Below are positions 18,241 to 25,892 of a stretch of DNA of 64,000 nucleotides, in pieces. A program made the position numbers and the translations under genes. The DNA comes from Halorussus halobius (GTDB lineage: Archaea > Halobacteriota > Halobacteria > Halobacteriales > Haladaptataceae), in NCBI RefSeq assembly GCF_004765805.1, contig NZ_ML219773.1, positions 124,001-188,000 on the forward strand. The letters run 5' to 3'. The notes below the pieces were generated by a model. The model saw nothing but the letters and a program-made list of their open reading frames with translations. It was not told the origin of the DNA and did not search any database. Within the stretch, counting starts at the first letter, position 1. Each line of letters begins with the position of its first letter.

Positions 18241-19089
18241 ATGAAACTGTTCAATCGATTGAAGACGGGGTTCTCGCTGGTCCGCCGGAGCGTGCGCGTG
18301 CTGGCCGACCACCCGAAACTCGCGCTGTTCCCGCTGACCGCCGGCGTCGCCGGGCTGGGGTTTCTCGGCGTGCTGTGGGCTTCCCTGTTCGCGGTGGGCG
18401 AGGTGTCCTCGCTCGCGACGTACGCCGGACTGTTCGCGTTCTACCTCGCGTCGACGTTCGTCTCCGCGTTCTTCACGGCCGGGCTGATGTACTGCTCTCG
18501 ACAGGCGTTCGGGGGCGAGACGCCGCGAATCGGGGACGGCCTCCGGGCGGCCTCGCGCAACGTCGGGCCGCTCCTGATATGGTCGGTCGTCAGCGCGACC
18601 GTCGGCGTCCTCCTCCGCGTGCTACAGGACAACGACACGCCGGTCGCACGGATTCTGGCGGCGATGTTCAGCGTCGCGTGGACCGTGATGACCTACTTCG
18701 TGATTCCCGTCGTCGTGTTCGAGGACGTGGGCACCGTCGAGATGTTCTCGCGGAGCAAGGAGACGGTCACCGAGACGTGGGGCGAGTCGATGGGTGCGGT
18801 CGGCGGAATCGGTCTCGTCACGGTGGCGTTCGGCGTCGTCGGGGCCGTCCCGGGGGTCGCGCTGCTCGTCGTCGGGTCGGGCGCGGTCGGCCTGTTCGGC
18901 CTGCTCGTTCTCGTGGCCGGCGTCATGCTCGCCGCGCTCTCGGCGCAGACGCTCACCGGCATCGCGAAGACCGCGCTCTACGTCTACGCGACCGAGGACG
19001 AGACGCCCGCGTACTTCGACGGCATCGACTTCGGAGACGCCGAGGGGTCGATATCCGCCCGGCGTCCCGGCTCCGGCGGGTTCGTCTGA
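18241..19089 (+). CDS. DUF6159-like integral membrane protein
   Basis: A 282-residue protein with about six hydrophobic segments (about 28-55, 60-85, 102-125, 135-160, 190-215, 218-245). It opens with MKLFNRLKTGFSLVRRSVRVLADHPKL cut across a cytosolic helix (LxRRSxRVLxxxPxL pattern) and has EDVGTVEMFSRSKETV between membrane segments, the layout of the DUF6159 family. Function is unknown. The C-terminal tail (PAYFDGIDF) is cytosolic. It is convergent with the halocin-like gene, which lies 116 nt away on the other strand; an immunity role is conceivable but there is no direct evidence. Confidence 0.78.
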   Translation: MKLFNRLKTGFSLVRRSVRVLADHPKLALFPLTAGVAGLGFLGVLWASLFAVGEVSSLATYAGLFAFYLASTFVSAFFTAGLMYCSRQAFGGETPRIGDGLRAASRNVGPLLIWSVVSATVGVLLRVLQDNDTPVARILAAMFSVAWTVMTYFVIPVVVFEDVGTVEMFSRSKETVTETWGESMGAVGGIGLVTVAFGVVGAVPGVALLVVGSGAVGLFGLLVLVAGVMLAALSAQTLTGIAKTALYVYATEDETPAYFDGIDFGDAEGSISARRPGSGGFV

Positions 19090-19205
19090 CTCGCAGGCGC
19101 TCCCGTCCGGTGGTCGGACGACGCCGACGAACCGTCGTTCGGTGAATCGTCGTTCGGCGAAAAAGCGGTCGTTCGGACGCGCCGGTCGGCGGGGCGTCGA
19201 ACGCC

Positions 19206-20009
19206 TCAGCAGAATCCGGCCTGCTCGCAGACGTAGTTCGCGCCGTAGTCGCACGCCTCCTTGGTCAGGTAGTCGAGGAGGATTGCGCAGGCACCGGCAC
19301 AGGCGATGTACGTCGCCACGCCGGAGACCAGCGGGAGGCAGATTTCGATGCAGTAGCCCTTGGTCACCTTTCCGACGCCGTACTCGCACAGCTTGGACAC
19401 GAGGAACTCGCAGACGCCACAGCCGATGTCCTCGGCACCCACGTCGGCGGCGGCGACCTGCTCGCTGCTGACGACGCTCGCCTGTTCGTCGCCGTACGCG
19501 TAGGACTTGACCTGCGCGGACTGCATCGCCTGCACGTCGTCGCGCGCGTCGCCCTCGGCGGTGACGCCGAACGCGGCCAGCGGCTGGCGGCCCTCCTCGG
19601 TGTCCGCCACCGTCATCACGAGCAGTCCGGCGCGGTCGCTCCGCGGCGAGACCAGCGGTAGCGTCACCGTCACCGGGTTGGCCTCGTTCACCTTCGGGTC
19701 GTCGGTCGTGACGCTGAGACCGAACGCGTTCCCGAACGCGGGCCGGAGGTCGGCCTCCTGGGCCATCGTCTTCACGAGGTCCTGGCTGTAGGTCGACGTC
19801 ATCGCCGTTCCGACCTGACTCTGCGCCTCGGAGCCGCTGAGCTCGCTGCGGCCCGTGATCTCGAAGTCGACCTTGTCCGTAGCGCTGGCGTTCTCCGCGA
19901 GTCCGGTGAAGCCGAAGATACCAGCACCGGCGGCCAAACTGGACTTCTTCAGGAAGTCGCGTCGTTGAATGTCGTTCCCGTCGTGGCTATCGTTATCGTC
20001 GTTGGTCAT
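19206..20009 (-). CDS. Halocin C8-like microhalocin precursor (Tat-exported, with immunity-type pro-region)
   Basis: A 267-residue preproprotein. A twin-arginine signal (RRDFLKKSSLAAGAGIFGF, about 17-35) directs Tat export. The pro-region (about 45-190) corresponds in position to the HalI immunity part of the halocin C8 precursor. The last about 74 residues, beginning near DIGCGVCEF, are hydrophobic with ten cysteines and end in CEQAGFC, closely paralleling mature halocin C8 (76 residues, ten cysteines, ending in AGLC). It should therefore encode an antimicrobial peptide and its own immunity protein. The ATG at 20009 is chosen over an in-frame TTG 9 nt upstream. An AT-rich promoter lies upstream. 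No dedicated transporter is adjacent. The cleavage site is inferred. Confidence 0.88.
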   Translation of the reverse strand: MTNDDNDSHDGNDIQRRDFLKKSSLAAGAGIFGFTGLAENASATDKVDFEITGRSELSGSEAQSQVGTAMTSTYSQDLVKTMAQEADLRPAFGNAFGLSVTTDDPKVNEANPVTVTLPLVSPRSDRAGLLVMTVADTEEGRQPLAAFGVTAEGDARDDVQAMQSAQVKSYAYGDEQASVVSSEQVAAADVGAEDIGCGVCEFLVSKLCEYGVGKVTKGYCIEICLPLVSGVATYIACAGACAILLDYLTKEACDYGANYVCEQAGFC

Positions 20010-20391
20010 CGAAACCAAGAAGCAAATCTCCCCGAACTCGGATATATTTTTTCAAATATTTACAAAATTAATAAATTACACAACAGGAATAAAAGTACGT
20101 CTCTTCGATGCGGTGCGTGAGTATCGGGCACGAGCGCGGCTCTCTCCGGGAATCCGCCCGGCTCGCACTCGTCGGCGACTGGTTGTTTCGAACTAGTTAG
20201 CAATGAATAAAACTCCCGGGACGTTTCCGCCGACTGCGGGCCGAGACGGTCGGGCGAACGTCCGGCTGTCACCGGCCCGGCGCGGCTCGGGCGTCCCGGC
20301 GTCGACGCGTTCGCCCGAGCGTCCCAAGCGCACGCAGTGACCGAGTTCGGGTGACACAATACATATATAGGGGAATCACTTACATCGGGGT
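20010..20391. other. Divergent promoter region of halocin-like and HTH genes
   Basis: About 380 bases without a gene. The left end is strongly AT-rich and holds AAAATATAT (20042-20050, minus), the likely halocin TATA box about 33-41 nt before its start. The middle is GC-rich with partial inverted repeats (CGGGCGAACG near 20250, CGTTCGCCCG near 20309). The right end carries ACATATATA (20361-20369, plus), the TATA box for the regulator at 20392. Confidence 0.65.
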
Positions 20392-21351
20392 ATGTCCCGG
20401 TCTGCACTGGTCGGGAACGTGACCGCGATGCTGGAGGACGCGGGGTTCACCGTGAGCGACCGGTGCGCGATCCGACCCAAGAGCTTCGACGTGGCCGCGC
20501 GGCGCGGCCGCGACCTGCTTCTACTGAAAGTGCTGGCGAACGTCGACGCGTTCGACGACGCGACGGGTCTGGAGATGCGCCGGCTCGGGGAGTACCTCGA
20601 CGCGACGCCGCTGGTCGTCGGGCTCCGCACCCGCGACGAGGAGCTGGAGCCCGGGGTCGTGTACTTCCGCCACGGGGTCCCCGTGTTCAGTCCCGACACC
20701 GCGATGGAACTGTTCGTCGAACGGGTCCCGCCGCTGGTGTACGCCGCGCCGGGCGGGCTCTACGTCAACATCGACGGCGAGGTACTGCGCGACGAGCGCG
20801 AGGAGCGCGGCTGGAGCCTCGGCCGACTCGCCAGCGAACTCGGCGTCTCCCGGCGCACCGTCTCGAAGTACGAGGACGGCATGAACGCCAGCGTCGAGGT
20901 GGCGCTCGAACTCGAAGACATGTTCGAGGACGACCTCACGAGTCCGGTCGAGGTCCTCGACGGTGCCGACGAGGTCCGCGAGGAGGAAGACACCCCCGAG
21001 GACCCCGACCCGGAGGACGACGACGAGCGCATCGTCACCGTCCTCACCCGGGCGGGCTTCGAGGTCCACCCGACCGTCCGCGCCCCGTTCAAGACGGTCA
21101 GCGAGGACGACGGCGAGGAGAAGAACGTTCTCACGGGCCACTCGTCGTTCACCAAGGCCGCCGAGAAGCGCGCCCGCATCATGTCGTCCATCGGCGAAGT
21201 CGCCCGCACGCGGTCGGTGTACTTCGTCGACGAGGCCAAACGCGACAACGTCGACGGGACGGGGCTGGTCGAGCGCGAGGAACTGGAGGACATCGACGAC
21301 CCCGACGAGTTGCGGGACCTGATTCGCGAGCGCGGCGGGGAACCGGCCTGA
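20392..21351 (+). CDS. Putative HTH-type transcriptional regulator (archaeal Xre-like family)
   Basis: A 319-residue protein of the conserved archaeal family annotated as putative HTH-type transcriptional regulatory protein. The N-terminal domain (about 1-120) resembles a nuclease-like/restriction-fold region ([16 protein letters not shown]). A Cro/C1-type HTH follows (about 128-180: [22 protein letters not shown], then [10 protein letters not shown]). A charged linker and C-terminal domain ([17 protein letters not shown]) end the protein. The start is set by a TATA box about 25 nt upstream. It is divergent from the halocin-like gene across 380 bp, so control of that gene is possible but the family is conserved in archaea lacking halocins. 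Confidence 0.88.
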   Translation: MSRSALVGNVTAMLEDAGFTVSDRCAIRPKSFDVAARRGRDLLLLKVLANVDAFDDATGLEMRRLGEYLDATPLVVGLRTRDEELEPGVVYFRHGVPVFSPDTAMELFVERVPPLVYAAPGGLYVNIDGEVLRDEREERGWSLGRLASELGVSRRTVSKYEDGMNASVEVALELEDMFEDDLTSPVEVLDGADEVREEEDTPEDPDPEDDDERIVTVLTRAGFEVHPTVRAPFKTVSEDDGEEKNVLTGHSSFTKAAEKRARIMSSIGEVARTRSVYFVDEAKRDNVDGTGLVEREELEDIDDPDELRDLIRERGGEPA

Positions 21352-21480
21352 GACTTTTGTCGACCGAGTCCTCTCCCCCGGTAGCTTGGAAATAGCGGCC
21401 GCCACCGGAGCTTAACGCTCGTTCTGATGCTGGCTCTCAGCGCCGCGATGGCTGGAAGTTGAGTCGGACGATAGCTTCGA

Positions 21481-21738
21481 TTACGCCGCGCCCTCGCCGT
21501 ACTCCTCTTCCAGATACGCCACGATGTCGTCGCTCTCGGGCATCCCCTCGACGTCGTTGTCGGGGTCGACCAGCACGGGAACGCCGGTCTGACCGCTGAC
21601 CGCCTCCACCTCGTCGCGGTCGGCGTGCGAGGAGGGGACCATGTGCGACTCGTAGTCGAGGTCGAGTTCGTTCAGCTTGTCCACGACCTTCGCGCAGTAC
21701 GGACAGCCGTCGAGTTCGTACAGTTCGAGGTTCGACAT
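21481..21738 (-). CDS. Glutaredoxin/GST N-terminal-like redox protein
   Basis: An 85-residue thioredoxin-fold protein with the active-site motif CPYC at about 12-15 and the cis-Pro segment TGVPVLVDP near 51-59. Size and motif fit a glutaredoxin. In haloarchaea, which use gamma-glutamylcysteine rather than glutathione, it probably reduces mixed disulfides with that thiol or thioredoxin substrates. The stop is TAA at 21481-21483. It stands alone. Confidence 0.9.
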   Translation of the reverse strand: MSNLELYELDGCPYCAKVVDKLNELDLDYESHMVPSSHADRDEVEAVSGQTGVPVLVDPDNDVEGMPESDDIVAYLEEEYGEGAA

Positions 21739-21809
21739 GGTCGTGCGTAGTGGTTTCTGCGGGAAGAACGTGGTGGTCGGGGAAGGGGTTGACGGGATTT
21801 AGCGGGCAC

Positions 21810-22298
21810 TCACTCACAGACGCATTCGTATCCCTGGTGGGAGAATCCCAGTACGTGACGGTGTAGCTCCCGCGCGAGTTCGGTCACGCGCGCTGCCCGA
21901 TCGGCACTCGCAAGTCCGTCGCGGTAGTACGTCTTCGACCGATAGTCCTTCCAGAGATTTTCGAGTCGGGTCCGGAACTCCTCGGAGTACAGTCCCTCGT
22001 CCGCGCCGGTTTCGTACACGTCCGTATGATTCTGCGGCAGTGTGTCGGATTCGAAGATACCCTGTTCGAGAAGCCGAAATTCGACGGTTCGCTCCATCGA
22101 GACGAACGCGGCCTCGATTCCCAGCGTGTAGTATCCATCTCGGTGGAGGCGCTCGGCGGCCTGTAGTAGACGACATGCTTTCCGAAGTTGGAGGAGTGCG
22201 GCGCTCGACACGTCGAGATGGTCCTCCACGTCGCGGGCTTCCCGCTCGAAGACCCGCTCGGCACGTTCTAGCAAGGATTCTAGTTCGCTACTCTCCAT
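21810..22298 (-). CDS. HEPN-like toxin of a HEPN/MNT pair
   Basis: A 162-residue all-helical protein (DUF8154-like HEPN). Helices carry LLERAERVFEREARDVEDHL and GYYTLGIEAAFVSMERTVEFRLLEQG. The presumed active region is YRSKTYYRDG (about 125-134), where canonical HEPN ribonucleases have R-x4-6-H; here a Tyr stands in the His position, so RNase activity may be weak or altered. It overlaps the upstream MNT nucleotidyltransferase by 11 nt. In type VII pairs MNT AMPylates Tyr residues of HEPN close to this motif (RX4HXY), and the YY pair is a plausible target. Function by context. Confidence 0.78.
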   Translation of the reverse strand: MESSELESLLERAERVFEREARDVEDHLDVSSAALLQLRKACRLLQAAERLHRDGYYTLGIEAAFVSMERTVEFRLLEQGIFESDTLPQNHTDVYETGADEGLYSEEFRTRLENLWKDYRSKTYYRDGLASADRAARVTELARELHRHVLGFSHQGYECVCE

Positions 22299-22959
22299 TC
22301 TGAACCTCTCGCCGGAGTTCCCGAAGTTCGTCGGTCACGTGGAGCGGGATTCCCTCCTCGAACTGCTGTTGAAGTCGCTCACCGATTCGATCCACACTCT
22401 CGACCGTCTCGACCATCGGCTGGAAATCGTACCGGTCGCCGTCGAATTTCTCGTCTCGAAGCTCGGCAGCGACGTCGCTCACGCGACGCCGTGCGACGGT
22501 CTTGTTCCCGTCTACGATAATCAACAGGTCGACGTCACTTCGCCGATCTGCGTCACCACGGGCGACGCTTCCGAAGAGGACGATTCCGACTACCTCGTCC
22601 ACGTCCTCGGTCTCTGAGAGGATTGCCAGCGTTTCGTCCACGAAGGTTCGGACGGGTTTCCGGAACTCGGACTGCTCGATTACCAGTATCGGATCGGGTT
22701 TGTCGAGCCGATTCTGCCTGATCGAGACGTAGTCGCGTTGCGGGGTCTTCCTGACGGCGATGACGTCGAGTGTTTCGAGGTGTTTGACGGCTCGCCTGAC
22801 CGTGGCGAGCGACGCGTCGGTCGTGTCCGCGAGTTCCGTGACGGTGAACTCCGCTTCGGGGGACTCGACGAGCGTCCGTAGAACGTCGTCCTCTGCGGGC
22901 GATTTGAATATCCGCTCTGACGCCGGTATCGTGACCGAAACTTTTGTACCTTCCTTCAT
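22288..22959 (-). CDS. MNT nucleotidyltransferase antitoxin with N-terminal HTH
   Basis: A 223-residue protein with a winged HTH (about 22-75, FTVTELADTTDASLATVRRAV) fused to a minimal nucleotidyltransferase domain. The catalytic signature GSVARGDADRRSDVDLL (about 128-144) has both metal-binding Asp residues. As antitoxin it would modify and inactivate the HEPN partner encoded immediately downstream, while the HTH can autorepress the operon. A TATA-like TTTATACC lies about 35-40 nt upstream on the minus strand. The pair is typical of haloarchaeal HEPN/MNT modules, which are often duplicated and mobile. Confidence 0.85.
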   Translation of the reverse strand: MKEGTKVSVTIPASERIFKSPAEDDVLRTLVESPEAEFTVTELADTTDASLATVRRAVKHLETLDVIAVRKTPQRDYVSIRQNRLDKPDPILVIEQSEFRKPVRTFVDETLAILSETEDVDEVVGIVLFGSVARGDADRRSDVDLLIIVDGNKTVARRRVSDVAAELRDEKFDGDRYDFQPMVETVESVDRIGERLQQQFEEGIPLHVTDELRELRREVQNGE

Positions 22960-23341
22960 CTTCTATTGGTGTCCTTCATTGAATGAGCGGAGGTATAAAG
23001 AACTTGGTGCGGTTTTAGTTCGCGTTCTCGGTAGTACTCCTCCTCGCAGTCCGGTAGCGGTTGCAGTCCGGTGACTCACTGGCCTTGGGGATAGCTGACT
23101 TGAACTCCGTCCAACGGAAGGAAACGAATCACGATAGCTCCTGCTTGAGCCTCGGCGTGACCGCCCTGCCCCGCCCTGCCCTGCCCCGCGTCCGCGGGCC
23201 TCGGACCTCCCCAGCCGCCTGCGTTGCTCGGTCGCTTCGCTCCACTGCGCTACTCGTCCCTCGCGCGGTTTGGCGCGACACGAGGTCGCGCCCGCACGCG
23301 CCGGGCAGGAAGTCTCACCAGCGCGTCACCACCTGCGATGC
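22960..23341. repeat. Intergenic region with dispersed element copy B
   Basis: About 380 bases without a gene. The left end has the MNT promoter. From about 23158 it contains short CCGCCCTGCC-type tandem repeats, then GCGGGCCTCGGACCTCC region (23194-23216, 21 of 23 bases shared with 34024-34046) and CCTCGCGCGGTTTGGCGCG (23259-23277, close match to 34071-34088). The covarying hairpin and the CGCCTCGCCCTTTCAGTCC string are absent here, so this is a partial copy holding only the downstream module. Confidence 0.6.
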
Positions 23342-24736
23342 TCACTCGCCGACGTTCCGAACCCGGCGCACGACGCGCGAAACCCGATTCCGAATCCGCC
23401 CGCGCTGATAGACCGCCTCGCCGAGTCCCCACGCGACGAGCGCGACCCCGCCGAAGATGGCCGCGAGGAACTCCCAGCCGGTCATCCACACCGGGCGAAT
23501 CCACGGCGCGACGTGGGCCCACGTCCGGGCGAACTCGTTGGCCTGTGACTCGACGGGCGTCCCCGCGAACGTCTCCTCCAGCCAGAACGAGACGCCCCGG
23601 CTGTTCGAGACCGACAGGCCGCTCCCGCCGAGGCTGTAGTTCCCGGACGCGTTCATGTCCGCGATGGTCGGGCCGCCGGGCTCGTCGCCGAGCTGGACGC
23701 GCTCGACGTCGTAGGGAGCCCACGGCGCGTGGAACTCCCAGACGATTTCGCCCTCGGGGGTCGTCTCGAACACGCGCTGGTTCATGGTGTCGACGACCAT
23801 CGTGTTGCCGTTCGGGAGGCGGTCGGCGTCGCGGGGCCAGCTCAGCCCCGCCGTACCGACCTGCCACGTGCGCTCCCACTCCTCGTCGCCCTCGCGCTCG
23901 TACTCGACGAGGCGGTCGTTCTCGCTGTCGGCCACGAGGACGGTCGGCGTGCCGTCCTCGCTTTCGAGGTACGTCGGGTTGTGCTGCTCGTAGAGGGTGT
24001 CGTGGTCGCCGTCCTCGCCGAGTCGCATGTCGATCTCGTTCGTGGAGCGGTTGACCACGACGACCTGGTCGAAGTTGCGCGGCGACACCAGATACTCGCC
24101 GTCGCCGATCTTGTCGATGTCGTTGACGTGCGTCCAGTCGTTCGCGGGCCCGCCGACGTCCTCGGGGTAGTGGTCGTCGAAGTACCACTCCCAGACGATT
24201 TCGCCCTCGCCCCTGTCGTAGACGAAGATGCGGTCCTCCTTGCCGGACTCGCGCATGTTGGCGACCAGCAACTGGTCGCCGTTTATCAGGTCCACGTCGT
24301 GAGTGTCGTGGATGTCGAGGCGCTCGGTCCAGACTCGCTCTTGGGTGTCGGGGTCGAGTTCGTACACCAGCGTCTCGCCCTGCGCGGTGGCGGTCACGAG
24401 CAGGTTCCCGTCGTCCAGCGGGTCGACGTCGTAGAACCACGTCGCGTCGAAGCCGGTCCCGTCGTGGACCCACTCGACGTTGCCTCGCGGGCCGACCGCG
24501 ACGAGGCGAGCGGGCTTGTTCTCGTTGGCCATCCCCTGGAAGTGAAAGCCCTGGATGGAGATGATAGTCGTGCCGTTCGCCGGTTCGTCGACCGACGCCC
24601 GGAGGTTGGTCGGGTCCTCGGTCGTGGTGAGATAGCCCACGCCGGAGGTGGCTGCGGGCGCGAGCAGCGCGAGCGCGAGGAGGCCGACGACGCCTCTGAC
24701 GAGCCATCGGCGGGGGATGGAACGAATGGATGTCAC
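23342..24736 (-). CDS. Arylsulfotransferase (ASST) family membrane-anchored beta-propeller
   Basis: A 464-residue protein from a GTG start. An N-terminal signal/anchor (about 12-33, VRGVVGLLALALLAPAA) is followed by a propeller of repeated blades (for example GNLLVTATAQGETLVYEL, GQLLVANMRESG, NGNTMVVDTMNQRVFE) and a C-terminal membrane segment (about 418-440), with a positive cytosolic tail. The blade pattern matches the arylsulfotransferase/aryl-sulfate sulfotransferase fold with His-rich sites (IHDTHDVDL, DWTHVNDID, EQHNPTYL). Whether it transfers sulfate in haloarchaea is not known. The large extracytoplasmic domain faces outside. Confidence 0.85.
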   Translation of the reverse strand: MTSIRSIPRRWLVRGVVGLLALALLAPAATSGVGYLTTTEDPTNLRASVDEPANGTTIISIQGFHFQGMANENKPARLVAVGPRGNVEWVHDGTGFDATWFYDVDPLDDGNLLVTATAQGETLVYELDPDTQERVWTERLDIHDTHDVDLINGDQLLVANMRESGKEDRIFVYDRGEGEIVWEWYFDDHYPEDVGGPANDWTHVNDIDKIGDGEYLVSPRNFDQVVVVNRSTNEIDMRLGEDGDHDTLYEQHNPTYLESEDGTPTVLVADSENDRLVEYEREGDEEWERTWQVGTAGLSWPRDADRLPNGNTMVVDTMNQRVFETTPEGEIVWEFHAPWAPYDVERVQLGDEPGGPTIADMNASGNYSLGGSGLSVSNSRGVSFWLEETFAGTPVESQANEFARTWAHVAPWIRPVWMTGWEFLAAIFGGVALVAWGLGEAVYQRGRIRNRVSRVVRRVRNVGE

Positions 24737-24903
24737 GGCTGTTACCGGAATCCACGCGCCCGAGGGGGATTAAGATTGGTGGAGCACCCTCGGGTTGGAT
24801 GGCTACGGGGCGGTCGCGGTTCGGACGCTCCGACGCCGGGCCACTCTCGGAGTTATATTTCCGGCACGATGGATATATGTTCGAGTAGGGCGAACACACG
24901 AGC

Positions 24904-25407
24904 ATGCCCGACGATGCTCGCGCTTCGATGACGCGTGGAGAGCGGATTCGCGCCGCCGCGCGTACGATTCGGACGCCCCGCACCGCCTCGTGGGTCGCCG
25001 ACGAAACCGACGTTTCGGTGAAGACGGCCCAAAAGTATCTCGACCAACTCGTCGAAGACGACGTCCTGCGGACGGTCGAGCAGGGCGACCAGACGCTCTA
25101 CTGCGTCGACCAGCTCATGGCGACCTACCGGGAAGTCGCCGCTCTCCAGCGCGAACACGACCGCGAGCAACTCACCGACTCCCTCGAATCGATGCGACGG
25201 AAGATTTCCGGGTGGAAAGCGTCGTACGGCGTCGAGACGCCGGGCGAACTCCGGGCGAGCATCGCCGACTTCGAAGACGCCGAGGAGCGTTCGGAGCGGC
25301 GCGAGGCCGCCAGCGAGTGGGAGCATCTCGCCGACCGCATCCCCGTCGTCCGGGCGGCGCTCAACGAGTACGACTGGGCCACCGAGCGCGACGCCCCCCG
25401 AGCGTAA
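24904..25407 (+). CDS. Winged-HTH protein (DUF7342-like), upstream partner of a TumE-like protein
   Basis: A 167-residue DNA-binding protein. An ArsR-like winged helix (about 10-75: RTASWVADETDVSVKTAQKYLDQLVE region and QTLYCVD) is followed by a helical coiled region (about 75-150) rich in Arg and Glu. A TATA-like GGATATATG lies about 30 nt upstream. It is followed after 5 nt by the gene at 25413. The pairing recurs in haloarchaea (recollection, not checked) and looks like an antitoxin/toxin module in which this is the autoregulatory antitoxin; that is inference. Confidence 0.78.
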   Translation: MPDDARASMTRGERIRAAARTIRTPRTASWVADETDVSVKTAQKYLDQLVEDDVLRTVEQGDQTLYCVDQLMATYREVAALQREHDREQLTDSLESMRRKISGWKASYGVETPGELRASIADFEDAEERSERREAASEWEHLADRIPVVRAALNEYDWATERDAPRA

Positions 25408-25412
25408 CGACG

Positions 25413-25856
25413 ATGGGTCTTCCCGGAACCACCGACAGTTCGGTCTACGAGGGACTGAAGGACGTGTTACGACGATATCCCCTCGTCACGACCGTCGCGT
25501 ACGAACCCGACGGCATCGTCAGGCAGTTCCTTCGAGCGCAGGTCGCCCCGAGTCACGTCGAACCGCCGACCGGGCCGGAATCGCCGACGCTCGACGTAGA
25601 GTGGCGATTCGTCGGCGACGAACCCTACTATCGCATCCACTACGCCGACTCGAACACTGGATTCAACTGCGGTTGGCACCGCGACGAGGACCACCCTGAC
25701 CTCGGGGCGGTCCACTTCCAGTACGACCATCCCGCGAGGGACGAGCGAGACCACGAGCCCGCTCGATTCGAGAAGACGATTCCAACCGAGATTCTCTGGA
25801 CGGCACTCGATAGACTGTTCGAGGAGCGGATTCCGGAGCTTGCGAGGAACGATTGA
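25413..25856 (+). CDS. TumE-like (DUF6516) putative toxin
   Basis: A 147-residue protein. The pattern EPYYRIHYADSNTGFNCGWHRDEDHPDL (broken here across about 75-102), with clustered Arg, His and Asp and a later VHFQYD, parallels the TumE/DUF6516 toxin layout of an R-Y-D region followed by a His-rich loop. It follows the winged-HTH gene by 5 nt. The start is the ATG at 25413, directly after the upstream stop. TumE/TumA pairs are type II toxin-antitoxin systems in bacteria; the archaeal assignment is by motif and gene order only. It could also be a single-strand nuclease-like accessory protein. Confidence 0.6.
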   Translation: MGLPGTTDSSVYEGLKDVLRRYPLVTTVAYEPDGIVRQFLRAQVAPSHVEPPTGPESPTLDVEWRFVGDEPYYRIHYADSNTGFNCGWHRDEDHPDLGAVHFQYDHPARDERDHEPARFEKTIPTEILWTALDRLFEERIPELARND

Positions 25857-25892
25857 GTCGAGTCGTTCGACCGAAGGCGAGAATCGACTGTC

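Noticed and set aside
15355..18312. 985-codon minus-strand frame through the threonine-synthase-like, Nudix and TiaS genes
   Set aside because: Low-complexity Arg/Pro/Gly translation antisense or out of frame to three well-supported genes.
23250..24983. 577-codon minus-strand frame overlapping the arylsulfotransferase-family gene
   Set aside because: Arg-rich out-of-frame translation of the real gene on the same strand.
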